A DNA stretch of 26,006 nt from a virus, in IMG/VR virus record IMGVR_UViG_3300020176_000083, positions 1 to 26,006 of that record; one strand, 5' to 3'. This document shows positions 6,378-14,654 of this stretch, piece after piece. Position numbers and translations under genes: made by a program. The stretch's first letter is position 1; each line of letters starts with the position of its first letter. The notes under the pieces are model-generated. The model searched no databases and was not told the DNA's origin. It saw nothing but the letters and a program-made list of their open reading frames with translations.

Positions 6378-6399
6378 GCGTCCTCATAAAACAGACTGA

Positions 6400-6408
6400 A
6401 TTATATCA
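6400..6408 (-). promoter_or_regulatory. extended -10 promoter candidate upstream of the lysis block
   Basis: On the minus strand the bases TGATATAAT form a perfect extended -10 element (TGn plus TATAAT). The TGA is also the stop codon of the upstream small gene. No good -35 hexamer is seen 16-18 bases upstream, which is normal for extended -10 promoters. It would initiate about 20 bases before the 64-residue membrane gene and could give the lysis block its own transcript. The same bases form a weak 5-bp palindrome (ACTGA/TCAGT). Confidence 0.4.
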
Positions 6409-6621
6409 GTCAGTTTCTTCCTGAACCACCTCATCCAGACTAGCTTTGAGCATATTCATAAATGCATCGCGGCCTACCTGAAGTTGATCTAGGTTAAATT
6501 GTGCTGACCGAATTTTACGATCCAAATCACCGACATGGTTAATCAGCACTTTCTGCTGATCAGTTAGTTGGTTTTCTGTGTACTCTGTTCCGTCGATAGA
6601 GACTGTTTGTTTCTCGCTCAT
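6406..6621 (-). CDS. DUF6447-like small conserved phage protein
   Basis: A 71-residue protein: TVSIDGTEYTENQLTDQQK at the N-terminus, then a helix with regular hydrophobic heptads (LDRKIRSAQFNLDQLQVGRD) and an acidic C-terminus. The layout of a short beta hairpin with SIDGxEY followed by a coiled coil matches a family I recall as DUF6447, common in marine phages and found near tail fibres. Function unknown. AAAGGAG precedes the ATG. Confidence 0.7.
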   Translation of the reverse strand: MSEKQTVSIDGTEYTENQLTDQQKVLINHVGDLDRKIRSAQFNLDQLQVGRDAFMNMLKASLDEVVQEETD

Positions 6622-6640
6622 CTCGATTCTCCTTTAGTGG

Positions 6641-6964
6641 TTAGTTAGCCCAAGGCATACCTGACAGTGTGGCAGGATTCTTTTGTGACTCGATCTTGCT
6701 TGCAATTGATGCTTCAGTTGCCGCCTGATCAACGGCGTTCTGTACCCAACCAATCACCATCGCTTCTGTGAGGTCAGCATAGGCGACATAGCCGTCAGCC
6801 GATGGGTCAGGTGTGAACGACTGTGTGCTGTACGCAGATGCGCTGTAGGTAACATCCCCAACGGTCTCTGTGCCAGTGCAACGCCAGTGGGCAACTACTA
6901 CGCCCTGATCTGAGTCGTTGTTGTATTCAAGTTGTCCGATAGTCCAAGTGTATTCAATAGCCAT
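6641..6964 (-). CDS. small conserved protein downstream of the tail fibre
   Basis: A 107-residue protein starting MAIEYTWTIGQLEY, with HWRCTGTE and a C-terminal helix ending in the segment AVDQAATEASIASKI and PATLSGMPWAN. It matches a small family often encoded next to fibre genes in cyanophages and other marine phages (I believe DUF7936, name not certain). The first half is beta-rich and the second helical. Fibre assembly or adhesion support is inferred from position. AAAGGAG lies 7 bases upstream of the ATG. Confidence 0.7.
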   Translation of the reverse strand: MAIEYTWTIGQLEYNNDSDQGVVVAHWRCTGTETVGDVTYSASAYSTQSFTPDPSADGYVAYADLTEAMVIGWVQNAVDQAATEASIASKIESQKNPATLSGMPWAN

Positions 6965-6976
6965 TCTAAGTCTCCT

Positions 6977-9900
6977 TTAGATAGCGGCAATAATAAATGC
7001 GAGTAATTCAGAGTAACGTACACCCATACGGCTACGCTCCTCACCAGTTTCTTCATCAGTCCAAGTGGAGTGGATGAACATTGCATAACGCCCTGCGTCT
7101 AAACCTTCAGCTTCAAAGGCCGCTTGCAAATCCTGTGCAATGATTCCAAAGTGGATGCGGGCATCGTCACCTTTTTCTTCAACAGAGTCGATCCACCGAA
7201 ATTTGCGTAGCAATCCTTTAGCCGCCACAGCAACACGCTGTTCAGCTTCAGACAGTTCTTCAATGTCTTGCTTCTCGTTGCGGTCAGATGTTTGAATCGT
7301 GCCGTTGGTGGCAAAGATGTCGTCAAATCTTGCGTTAATTATGCCAAGATCAGTTGTATTGTCTTCGACACTACCGGTGGCACCACATGGGTAAATTTGC
7401 GAATTTCCTAATCCCAATCCTGCGCCGCCAGTAACTCTAGGTGACTGTATGTAAAGAAAATCGGATGCACAACCAATCGACCCGACTGTTGATCCGTCTT
7501 TGCGAAACTGAAGAAACTGCGAATCAACCCCCGTTTGATTAAATATAATATTTGCCTGACCAGAACTAGTCGCTTGCCTGTTAAAAGCAGAATAGCTATC
7601 TGGGTCAAGAGCAATCCCCCCTCCGCTAGTCGCTGAAATCAAGCTAGTTGGCAAGCTAGTAGTACCCACCATCAAGTTACCACTGGAGTCGATACGCATG
7701 GCTTCTGATACAAGTTGTGTTTCTGTTGATGCATCTCCATAGCGGAACATCATTGCAGAGCCGTCAACTTGAATTGCAAAGTCTGTCGATGCACCTGAAA
7801 TATCTTGCCAGACAACCGCAGGAGTATAAGCTTCTATATGAATCGTATAGTCATCTAAACTAGATGTTGAGTCTAAAATATGCAGTTTACTGTTGCTGTG
7901 CGGCGTCGTCCCAATCCCAACATTACCACTGGAGTCGATTCGCATGCGTTCTATGATGCTTCCGCCAGTTCGAGTGTCAAAAGCGAGAGCACCGTTATCA
8001 CTAGATACCGATATTCCCCTTATTTGAGAAAAGTTTTTAGTATTTTCATTGCTATCCTTACCTTGAAACGCAATAACTGGCCCAGTTCCAGCGGAATATG
8101 CACTTGTATCTCTTAGTTTTAATAGGACATCGTCACCAAACACTTCTAATTTTTCAACAGGACTACTAGTACCAATCCCAACATTACCACTGGAGTCGAT
8201 TCGCATGGCTTCTGAAGCGGAACTAGCACTCATTGTGCTAAAGGACATATAAGAGTTGCAATTCGGAGATGCGTCCCAAAGGTTTTCCTTTCCAACTTTA
8301 ATTTCACCTGCGTCACGATCTGCTCCGCCTGACCTGCTTAAATTAAAGTTAATATTTAGAGCATCTGCCGCACCATCATCTCTTTCGTTTTTTAGTTTTA
8401 GTGCATTAAAAGTTCCAGAAATAGTGTCAGCAATTTCAGTTTTATAAGAAGGACTCGTCGTCCCAATTCCCAAGTTACCACTGGAGTCGATTCGCATGCG
8501 TGTTGTTGGGCTAGAATTTCCTGCGGATGCTGTGCTAAATGAAACTGTCCCATCGCCTAAATTTATAGACGATATACCAACACCTGAATCATCAGCCGAC
8601 CACCCGCTAGAATAAGTTGTATTATTGGTAATGTAAGTATTGTCAGAAAATTGACCAATATATGTAGCAGTTGCATCAGTAGCATCTACAATTTTTATTG
8701 ATGCTGTATCTGTACTTGGTGTAACTATTTCTAATTTTTTATCAGGACTCGTCGTCCCAATCCCAACCGATCCATCGGAGTCGATTCGCATTGCTTCTGC
8801 TGGGACACCACTACCTTCCGTAATAAACGCCAAGAATCCACCAGTAGTAGTGCTTCCGTGACTAGAGACAATTCTATTAACAACTCTGTTGTTGTTTGTA
8901 TTAAAGTCAATAGACGAAAAAGTATTAGCGGCTGTTGATGCGTTTTGTATTCTTAGTGTTGCTGATGTGTTTTGACCACCGACGGCCAAAGGATCATAAG
9001 TTGTTGAGGATGTGCCATAGGTGTGCAGGATAGTCTGTGGATCATCTTCCCCAATCCCTACGTTACCACTGGAGTCGATGGTCATACGGGTAGTTGATGC
9101 AGTTTTAAAATACATATCATCGCTAATAGCCCCAATACGATTTCCTGCACCAGTTGTCCCACTGTCTGCAAGGACGATAAATACATCAGCATCACCAGAG
9201 GTAAATCTAGCAATCCCGTTATCCGTTGCGTTTTCTACGTCTAATGTATAGCCGGGAGTAGTACCTATGCCTAGATATTCATCAGCGGCATCCCAGAAGA
9301 ACTTTGCAGTTGTGCCAGTGTCCTCGTAGAAGGAGATGTCGCCGCCGTCAGCAATATTTAAACGAATTCCGCCAGAACTATCTTGGAACCTAAATGCGCT
9401 AAGATTAGATGAAGCCCTATCAGCAATAAATCCCAATCTTGTATCAGAGCCAGAACTTGTTATATCGACTGTGTTTGTTCCATCGTTTAACGTCAACCCA
9501 TCAGCCGTGACTGTGCCTGTTACATCGATGCCTGTAGGGGTAACACGAGAAACTTCAGTACCGTCTACATCAAAACGTACAAAACTATCAGCCGCTACGT
9601 TTCCGGTGTCAGCAGATATAGTAAGTCCAGTATTTGTCGGCGTGAATACTCGATGGTACAACCCTGCAACATCTTCATCTGTAAACCTAATTGCAGGTTG
9701 TGCTGTGCTTCCAGATAACTCTAATAAATCACTAGGGCTGTCAGTCCCCACACCAACCCGATTATTCGTTGCATCAACGTATAAAGTATCAGTGTCAACC
9801 GTCAACCCATCAGCCGTGACTGTGCCTGTTACATCGATGCCTGTGTTGGTCGTGGCGAGCTTCAATGAGTTATTGTAATTTATTTCTACTTGTCCATCAG

Positions 9901-10195
9901 CGACACAACCTATATATGTTTCGTTCGTTGAACTTTTTAGATTTAAATTAGTTGCTCGTATTTGCAAAGACCCAGTGCCTTGCTCATCAATATAACTATG
10001 ACTACCATCATGATAAATCTGAAGGTCATCGCCCGCACCAAAGATGGCTTTGTCGTTGTCGCCAAAAGAAATATCGCCTGTAACAGACCCGCCAGATGTT
10101 TCTAGCTTGTCAGTGTTCAGGTTCTCAAAGTTAGCATCTACTTCGTCATTAGTAAGAGGCGACCCCTTTGTCGCCCGTTTGGTGATAGTCGCCAT
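6977..10195 (-). CDS. tail fibre with C-terminal S74 self-cleaving chaperone domain
   Basis: A 1072-residue fibre. Residues 1-40 (TNDEVDANFENLNTDK) are the usual virion-attachment start. The shaft is made of beta repeats; at least six copies of a motif like MRIDSSGNVGIGTTSP are visible, plus two GIDVTGTVTADGLT units. The C-terminal 103 residues form a peptidase S74/intramolecular chaperone domain: S970 and K975 in SDRNEKQDI are the expected Ser-Lys dyad, followed by HFGIIAQDLQAAFEAEGLDA. By analogy with endosialidase the chaperone helps trimerise the fibre and cuts itself off before S970. It likely carries host recognition. Confidence 0.93.
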   Translation of the reverse strand: MATITKRATKGSPLTNDEVDANFENLNTDKLETSGGSVTGDISFGDNDKAIFGAGDDLQIYHDGSHSYIDEQGTGSLQIRATNLNLKSSTNETYIGCVADGQVEINYNNSLKLATTNTGIDVTGTVTADGLTVDTDTLYVDATNNRVGVGTDSPSDLLELSGSTAQPAIRFTDEDVAGLYHRVFTPTNTGLTISADTGNVAADSFVRFDVDGTEVSRVTPTGIDVTGTVTADGLTLNDGTNTVDITSSGSDTRLGFIADRASSNLSAFRFQDSSGGIRLNIADGGDISFYEDTGTTAKFFWDAADEYLGIGTTPGYTLDVENATDNGIARFTSGDADVFIVLADSGTTGAGNRIGAISDDMYFKTASTTRMTIDSSGNVGIGEDDPQTILHTYGTSSTTYDPLAVGGQNTSATLRIQNASTAANTFSSIDFNTNNNRVVNRIVSSHGSTTTGGFLAFITEGSGVPAEAMRIDSDGSVGIGTTSPDKKLEIVTPSTDTASIKIVDATDATATYIGQFSDNTYITNNTTYSSGWSADDSGVGISSINLGDGTVSFSTASAGNSSPTTRMRIDSSGNLGIGTTSPSYKTEIADTISGTFNALKLKNERDDGAADALNINFNLSRSGGADRDAGEIKVGKENLWDASPNCNSYMSFSTMSASSASEAMRIDSSGNVGIGTSSPVEKLEVFGDDVLLKLRDTSAYSAGTGPVIAFQGKDSNENTKNFSQIRGISVSSDNGALAFDTRTGGSIIERMRIDSSGNVGIGTTPHSNSKLHILDSTSSLDDYTIHIEAYTPAVVWQDISGASTDFAIQVDGSAMMFRYGDASTETQLVSEAMRIDSSGNLMVGTTSLPTSLISATSGGGIALDPDSYSAFNRQATSSGQANIIFNQTGVDSQFLQFRKDGSTVGSIGCASDFLYIQSPRVTGGAGLGLGNSQIYPCGATGSVEDNTTDLGIINARFDDIFATNGTIQTSDRNEKQDIEELSEAEQRVAVAAKGLLRKFRWIDSVEEKGDDARIHFGIIAQDLQAAFEAEGLDAGRYAMFIHSTWTDEETGEERSRMGVRYSELLAFIIAAI
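7923..8498. repeat. 24-bp direct repeats in the fibre gene
   Basis: An identical 24-base segment occurs at 7923-7946, 8184-8207 and 8475-8498 (begins TTACCACTGGAGTCG on the + strand). Diverged copies are near 7677, 8768 and 9063. They encode the MRIDSSGN part of the shaft repeat. Such identity within a gene favours recombination and change of repeat number. Confidence 0.85.
9491..9844. repeat. pair of identical 45-bp direct repeats in the fibre gene
   Basis: Positions 9491-9535 and 9800-9844 are identical over 45 bases, 309 bases apart (an exact multiple of three). They encode the duplicated GIDVTGTVTADGLT shaft unit. Recombination between them would delete 103 codons in frame. Confidence 0.9.
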
Positions 10196-10214
10196 TGGTT
10201 ACGCCCCTTCCTAA

Positions 10215-10664
10215 TTAAGATGCTGAGATAGTGATTGTGTGAGTCACGGTCATCGTATCGTCTGCTTGCTTGTTCACAACGCTGAATACCACGCGAGCTA
10301 ACATCGTGCCGCTAGTAGACGCATTGAATAAACCCATTTCAGTCACCGCACCAGTTGCATCACCTGCTTCAAAAGAAGCCACATAAGTGATCGTGTTGTC
10401 TGTGACAGTCGTAGAGTCTAAGGCTTCGCGTGACCCAAGCAGAGACTCCAGGTCGGTATCACCTGCCGCCGCCGCTGTCGTGCCTGAACCCAGACCCATG
10501 TGAGTCATAGCAGTTGCAGTCGCGTCCTTCATGCGTGAAGCAATGTAATCAAGACCTGTATCAACGATCAGATTATCGACTTCGCGTGTTTCCTTGACAT
10601 TGCCTTCTTTGTCCTTCAAGACAATGCTGACTCTGCCCTTTGCTTTTAAAGTGTCGTTAGACAT
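10215..10664 (-). CDS. fibre-associated tail protein
   Basis: A 149-residue protein with N-terminal beta strands (GRVSIVLKDKEGNV), the block NLIVDTGLDYIASRM, a glycine-rich centre (MGLGSGTTAAAAGDT) and C-terminal strands with EMGLFNAST and MTVTHTITIS. This order (NxxVxxGLxxIA...MxxGxGxTxxxxxDTxL...ExGlF) is typical of a phage tail protein found next to fibres, often annotated as a tail fibre or collar protein. It lies directly upstream of the fibre with 19 bases between them. AAAGGAG precedes the ATG. Likely a fibre adaptor; exact position in the virion not known. Confidence 0.75.
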   Translation of the reverse strand: MSNDTLKAKGRVSIVLKDKEGNVKETREVDNLIVDTGLDYIASRMKDATATAMTHMGLGSGTTAAAAGDTDLESLLGSREALDSTTVTDNTITYVASFEAGDATGAVTEMGLFNASTSGTMLARVVFSVVNKQADDTMTVTHTITISAS

Positions 10665-10675
10665 GGTTCACTCCT

Positions 10676-11332
10676 TTAAGTGAAAGTTCTCGAATCGCCA
10701 ACATAGTCTTCAGCGAAATAGGTGTTGTCCACAGTGTAGTTCTGTGAGCGTAAAGAACCAGAATCAGCACCCGATGCTGAGTCAGTGGTTACCTTTCCTG
10801 CTAATTTTACTTCTTGATCACTTGCAAAACCACTATCTCGCTTGACCTTGAAGAAATGCATCTCCTGATCGTCTTGAATTGATGCTTCACCATCAACGTC
10901 ATCGGTCACAAAAATGCTGTCTGTCAGCAGTTTAGTAATGTCAAATTGTTGTGCATCAGCAGTGCTAGCAGAGTCAGTTGTGTTCTTTCCAATCTGCAAA
11001 AGATCAATGGCATCAGCAACGACAAAGGTATCTGCTATGTTTTTGCCTACATCAGCAGTTTGAGCCTCTGTCGTGGAAACGCTGTCTGACAGGTTCTTTC
11101 CGGTTTCCTTCACCTCTGTATCACTGGCAACAAAAGAATCTGATGTAGGCCGTGAGAAAGCCTTAGAGATAGCATCTGAAACGCTAAATGAATCAGTGAC
11201 CTCTAGTATTTTAAGAAATAGGCCAGAAGATATGCTAGCAATTAGCCTCTGACTTTGAACCAAGGCATTGATGCCTTTGGATGTGACAGTAGCCGCTAAA
11301 GTCTTGGCGACTGCCTTTAAGTTGAAGCTCAT
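10676..11332 (-). CDS. tail protein with 18-residue tandem repeats
   Basis: A 218-residue protein. From about residue 47 to 201 it carries repeats of about 18 residues starting with Asp-Ser or Asp-Thr: D47, D65, D83, D101, D120, D138, then D166 and D184 after a less regular stretch. Typical units are DSFVASDTEVKETGKNLS and DSVSTTEAQTADVGKNIA. The regular spacing suggests a stacked beta structure or a rigid shaft. Related repeats with DSxxxxDxxxxxxGK are known in marine phage tail proteins. It overlaps the BppU-like gene by ATGA, so it is part of the tail-tip/fibre module. Confidence 0.75.
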   Translation of the reverse strand: MSFNLKAVAKTLAATVTSKGINALVQSQRLIASISSGLFLKILEVTDSFSVSDAISKAFSRPTSDSFVASDTEVKETGKNLSDSVSTTEAQTADVGKNIADTFVVADAIDLLQIGKNTTDSASTADAQQFDITKLLTDSIFVTDDVDGEASIQDDQEMHFFKVKRDSGFASDQEVKLAGKVTTDSASGADSGSLRSQNYTVDNTYFAEDYVGDSRTFT

Positions 11333-11664
11333 GCAAAATCTTCTCGCAATACAAAGTCAACGACTTCATACACGCTTTCTTTTGCGCCTGAATCAAATGT
11401 GACTTCAACTTCGCCTTCGTATTTACCCGGATCGAGGTCTAGCTGACTACTAGAAAACGCAAAGATCGTTGTGCCTGCTGTTGCTTCATCTGGCGTTGAC
11501 TGCCCTGTAATCGAAAATAAAAGCGTTGTCGTGGCTTTTTTTCTGAAGTGCATTTTGACGGTTGATCCAGTAAGGTCTTCAGCCGATCCAGTGTCTTTGC
11601 GAGTCAGTGTTACCTTGACTTGTGGTGATGTATCACCTTGTACTAACAGAATTGGTTCAGCCAT
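11329..11664 (-). CDS. BppU-like baseplate/fibre adaptor domain protein
   Basis: A 111-residue protein made of one beta-sandwich domain: VQGDTSPQVKVTLTRKDTG, DLTGSTVKMHFRKK, then LDLDPGKYEGEVEVTFDSG and YEVVDFVLRED. The pattern GDT-x-P near the start, DLTGxxV and PGxYxGEVxV matches the N-terminal domain of lactococcal phage BppU (baseplate upper protein), which attaches receptor-binding proteins to the tail tip. Here the domain stands alone. GAGG lies upstream of the ATG. A fibre-attachment role is inferred from homology and position between tip protein and fibre. Confidence 0.75.
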   Translation of the reverse strand: MAEPILLVQGDTSPQVKVTLTRKDTGSAEDLTGSTVKMHFRKKATTTLLFSITGQSTPDEATAGTTIFAFSSSQLDLDPGKYEGEVEVTFDSGAKESVYEVVDFVLREDFA

Positions 11665-11672
11665 GTTTCACC

Positions 11673-13658
11673 TCAGAATATCCATACACTAGAGCTTTGC
11701 TCCTGCAAGACTAAATCAACAGTTACCGTATCTGTGACGTTGATCTGGTAATCAATTATCTCATAAATCTTGCTGCTAATTGAGGCTCTGGAGTAAGTTA
11801 GTTGCACAGTGTCGCCAACCTGATAGCGCAATCCAGAGGCATTGACTGTCACAACAACAGTTTCAAAGAGCCTTGATCTTTCAACTGCGATAGCCGCCAA
11901 ACGGTTTGCTTGCGACAGATTTGTCGTATATCTCAACGGCAAATCAATGAAGTTTTCTAAATCGTTATCATCTGATAATGCGGTTGCATTGATATATGGC
12001 TTAAAATCTTTAGCAACGAAATCTTCATTGCGTGAACGATAAAAGCCTTTTACTCCATTGAATAAGGTTCTAGCCCCTGGCCTCGTCTGTATTCGTATTC
12101 CAGAGACCATATCATCTTCAGTAATGGTGTGAGTTGGCGCACGATAGTCACCTGCTAACAAACGGAATCTACCGTTTGAGTAACACAGCTTGCCCGCCAA
12201 AGAAGTCAGCAGGTAATCCAAATTGGTCTTGCGGCTGTTTCCTGTGTCTGCAATGCCGTTGGCTGAATACCGTTTTGTCGAGTATTGTATATCGGTAGTG
12301 GTGTCTGTTGCGTCTCCAGATTGCCAAGCGTAGTCAATGTAAAAACCTTTTTTGTTTGCTGTTAGTTCTGTAACCGTGTAGCTGTTGCCGTACAACGAAT
12401 GATTGACATCATCAGTCAAAACCGTGACGGTATCGCCAACGTGAAATGGCAGGTACAACTCTGAAATACTAGAGTTTGGTTCCCATAATGTTTTGCCCGC
12501 CGTATCCGGGTCTTCTTGCACCGTTCCTGATCCATGTCTTGCAAATCCAACTGTCCCATCGTATGTCACGGTTTCATCACAAACATTAGCCGCCGCTTTG
12601 ATTGCTTCATCGTCTATTTCAGACGCATCGACACGGCATCCGTAAACCGTATTGATTAGATAGTCACGAATAGTCAGTGCAGGGTTGTCGCTCCAGACAG
12701 TGCTTGAATCGCGTGGATCGAATAGCTTCTTCCCTTTAACCAAGCAAGCAATATTCGGAGCCTGACCTTGCAATGTATCCGTGTCGTATTTGATGCGAAC
12801 CCAGATGTGAGCAAGTCCCGACATGGTGTGCGTTGTATCCCATTCACCATCCGTACTTGAGTATTGGTTTCCTGCTGATGTGTCATCGCTTACATCACGA
12901 CCTAAAAACTCAAAGTAGTCGTCTGTCCCACCATAAACTGGGTAGAAATGGATCAGGTCTTTGTATTTTTCTGTCACTTGGAAATTGCAGTTCAATAACT
13001 GCATGTAGTAACGCCCTGTTCCTGATGCCGTGTAGGTCAGCGTATAGGATTGGTCAGAGCCACTCGTGTTCTGATATGTTTCAAAATGAACAACTCCGCC
13101 ACCCGTATGAGTGAACACTGTTGTACCGCCCACAACTAAAGTAACAGTGCAAAACCCCGCCATATAGCCGCTGTATTGAATCTGCCCACCAGCTACGACT
13201 GTACCAGTTTTTGTGACGTTGGTACTTTGGCTGTTGGAATAATGCTCTTGAACCGTTGTTGAGATTACATCGTCTTCAACTTCCAGATCGATTGCTTTGT
13301 CATTGTTGACATACACATTCTGAATGCCTTCTATCTCATGCGGAGCTAAGGCAATAATTAAATTTAAATAATCAGAATCAACGCCGCTTAATTGCGAATA
13401 GACCAACGTGCCACCCGTTAGCGTCTTGCCATAGATAATCTTGTGCGTGTCAATCGGACTAAGGGTTGTGATGTCACTGCTTGCAGGTTGTCTTTCTAGT
13501 TCAAATGTTGGAGGCTTTGGTGCTAGTGCGCGGCCAATCTGATCGAAAGCAAGAGTTGACCAAAATGTGGTAGAAAACACGGCAGTTGATCCTGGAATCA
13601 GCACCGAGACTCCTGCAACGACAGCCGCTTTTAAGACTGATTCACCGACATCACTCAC
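11673..13658 (-). CDS. tail tip/central fibre protein (gpJ-like)
   Basis: A 661-residue tail-tip protein. I place the start at GTG 13658: GGAGG lies 6-7 bases upstream and the codon overlaps the stop of the preceding gene by 8 bases; a frame from 13685 would lose that ribosome site. Residues 5-50 are hydrophobic and glycine-rich as in other tip proteins; then comes HKIIYGKTLTGGTLVY with a beta domain as in lambda J. Further on there is a region rich in WSDNPALTIRDYLI and LDYLLTSLAGKL, typical for the gpJ/DUF1983-like tail family. It closes the tail tube and probably binds the BppU-like protein. Confidence 0.85.
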   Translation of the reverse strand: MSDVGESVLKAAVVAGVSVLIPGSTAVFSTTFWSTLAFDQIGRALAPKPPTFELERQPASSDITTLSPIDTHKIIYGKTLTGGTLVYSQLSGVDSDYLNLIIALAPHEIEGIQNVYVNNDKAIDLEVEDDVISTTVQEHYSNSQSTNVTKTGTVVAGGQIQYSGYMAGFCTVTLVVGGTTVFTHTGGGVVHFETYQNTSGSDQSYTLTYTASGTGRYYMQLLNCNFQVTEKYKDLIHFYPVYGGTDDYFEFLGRDVSDDTSAGNQYSSTDGEWDTTHTMSGLAHIWVRIKYDTDTLQGQAPNIACLVKGKKLFDPRDSSTVWSDNPALTIRDYLINTVYGCRVDASEIDDEAIKAAANVCDETVTYDGTVGFARHGSGTVQEDPDTAGKTLWEPNSSISELYLPFHVGDTVTVLTDDVNHSLYGNSYTVTELTANKKGFYIDYAWQSGDATDTTTDIQYSTKRYSANGIADTGNSRKTNLDYLLTSLAGKLCYSNGRFRLLAGDYRAPTHTITEDDMVSGIRIQTRPGARTLFNGVKGFYRSRNEDFVAKDFKPYINATALSDDNDLENFIDLPLRYTTNLSQANRLAAIAVERSRLFETVVVTVNASGLRYQVGDTVQLTYSRASISSKIYEIIDYQINVTDTVTVDLVLQEQSSSVWIF

Positions 13659-14037
13659 CGTTGAACCTCCATGCCTTTTCCGCAATGCTCATCCGGTATG
13701 ACTTCATGCCGTTCGCTGTGACGCAAAGAATATTTCCTGCGTTAGCAATGCCCAAAGTTGGCTGTCCTTGCAACTTGATGAGATCGCCATTCTGCACATA
13801 GTTAATATCAACCTCTGTGCCGCCAAAGTCACTGACCGCTTGGTCAAGTCCACCCAGTTCATCGATCTTTTCTATCGCGCCTTCTTCAGTGTCGTACTGG
13901 TCAACCAATACATCCAGACGATCAGGGCAAAGACATGACATGGCAAAGATACAGCAATCCCATTCGCCCCACGCAAACGAACGATTCAGGTTTTGATCAA
14001 TGACTTGATGCATTCTTTGTTTATTTATGCACCCCAT
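13651..14037 (-). CDS. tail-associated Cys-peptidase-like protein (DUF6950 type)
   Basis: A 128-residue protein of the small phage-tail family DUF6950, related to NlpC/P60 peptidases. FAWGEWDCCIFAM carries the presumed catalytic cysteine; the C-terminal half has GDLIKLQGQPTLGIANAG, ILCVTANGM and ends with AWRF as in the family. It sits between hub and tip genes, where lambda K occupies the same place, so it probably cuts or binds peptidoglycan on entry or matures the tip. The ATG at 14037 has AGGG 7 bases upstream; the frame could start at 14070 but without a site. It overlaps both neighbours. Confidence 0.8.
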   Translation of the reverse strand: MGCINKQRMHQVIDQNLNRSFAWGEWDCCIFAMSCLCPDRLDVLVDQYDTEEGAIEKIDELGGLDQAVSDFGGTEVDINYVQNGDLIKLQGQPTLGIANAGNILCVTANGMKSYRMSIAEKAWRFNGE

Positions 14038-14654
14038 GTCAGCACCCTTTTCTGAATTGTCGTCACCCACTCCAAGCTGTAATCGTCAGGATGTTGCAAC
14101 TGTTGTTCTTCATAGGTATATCGACACTCGCTTGAACGCTCAAAATCAACCAATCGGTTTTCTACGGCTACGCTAATCGTGCAAGTTTCGCCATTATCAG
14201 CAATAGTCATTGAGTCCATCCGACCTTCAAATACAACCGGAGGCAGTTCGTCAGGGTTGATTAGTATGTTTGGTGATGATCCTGCTATGTTTACAGTGTT
14301 GGCATATCGGAATCCAAGATAAATGGTCAGTGTTCGATCTTGGTAATCTGTGTTTAACGCTTTGTCTAAGATTGATGAATCAAGGCCATTCAATGTGATG
14401 TTAATGCCACTGCTTCTCAAATCCAAAGGCTCATCAATTGCGCTGAAGGACAAGAAATCACCCGCCCCATAAAACGTCCCATAACCAATAACAACAATGT
14501 CTGAGTGATGCGTACACATTCGCTCGTAAGTTCCGTCAAAGTTTGCCTCAAGCAAAAAGACAGGTCTAACAATTTCTCCAGTAAGAATGCCGTCAATCGT
14601 TGTATTGATAGAATTGTTGTCACCGACTCCAGGTGTGTAAAATTCACGGCTCAT
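14025..14654 (-). CDS. tail hub protein (DUF2163/BR0599-like)
   Basis: A 209-residue protein. The features VRPVFLLEANFDGTYERMCTH-type start, INITLNGLDSSILDKAL, LTIYLGFR and VFEGRMDSMTIADNGETCTISVAVENRLVDFERSS match the tail hub family found in gene transfer agents and many siphophages (DUF2163/Phage_BR0599). It should form part of the baseplate hub between distal tail and tip. It overlaps the upstream gene by ATGA and the downstream gene by 13 bases. GAGG lies 7 bases before the ATG. Confidence 0.8.
   Translation of the reverse strand: MSREFYTPGVGDNNSINTTIDGILTGEIVRPVFLLEANFDGTYERMCTHHSDIVVIGYGTFYGAGDFLSFSAIDEPLDLRSSGINITLNGLDSSILDKALNTDYQDRTLTIYLGFRYANTVNIAGSSPNILINPDELPPVVFEGRMDSMTIADNGETCTISVAVENRLVDFERSSECRYTYEEQQLQHPDDYSLEWVTTIQKRVLTWGA

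Noticed and set aside
7923-9844. Evenly placed direct repeats that could suggest a CRISPR array
   Set aside because: Spacing is irregular and too large, the repeats are coding, and they are explained by the fibre shaft motif.
9336-9878. A 180-codon + strand open frame
   Set aside because: Lies antisense to the fibre repeats; the repeats (AVTVPVTSMPV twice) are copies of the 45-base DNA repeat, not of an independent protein.
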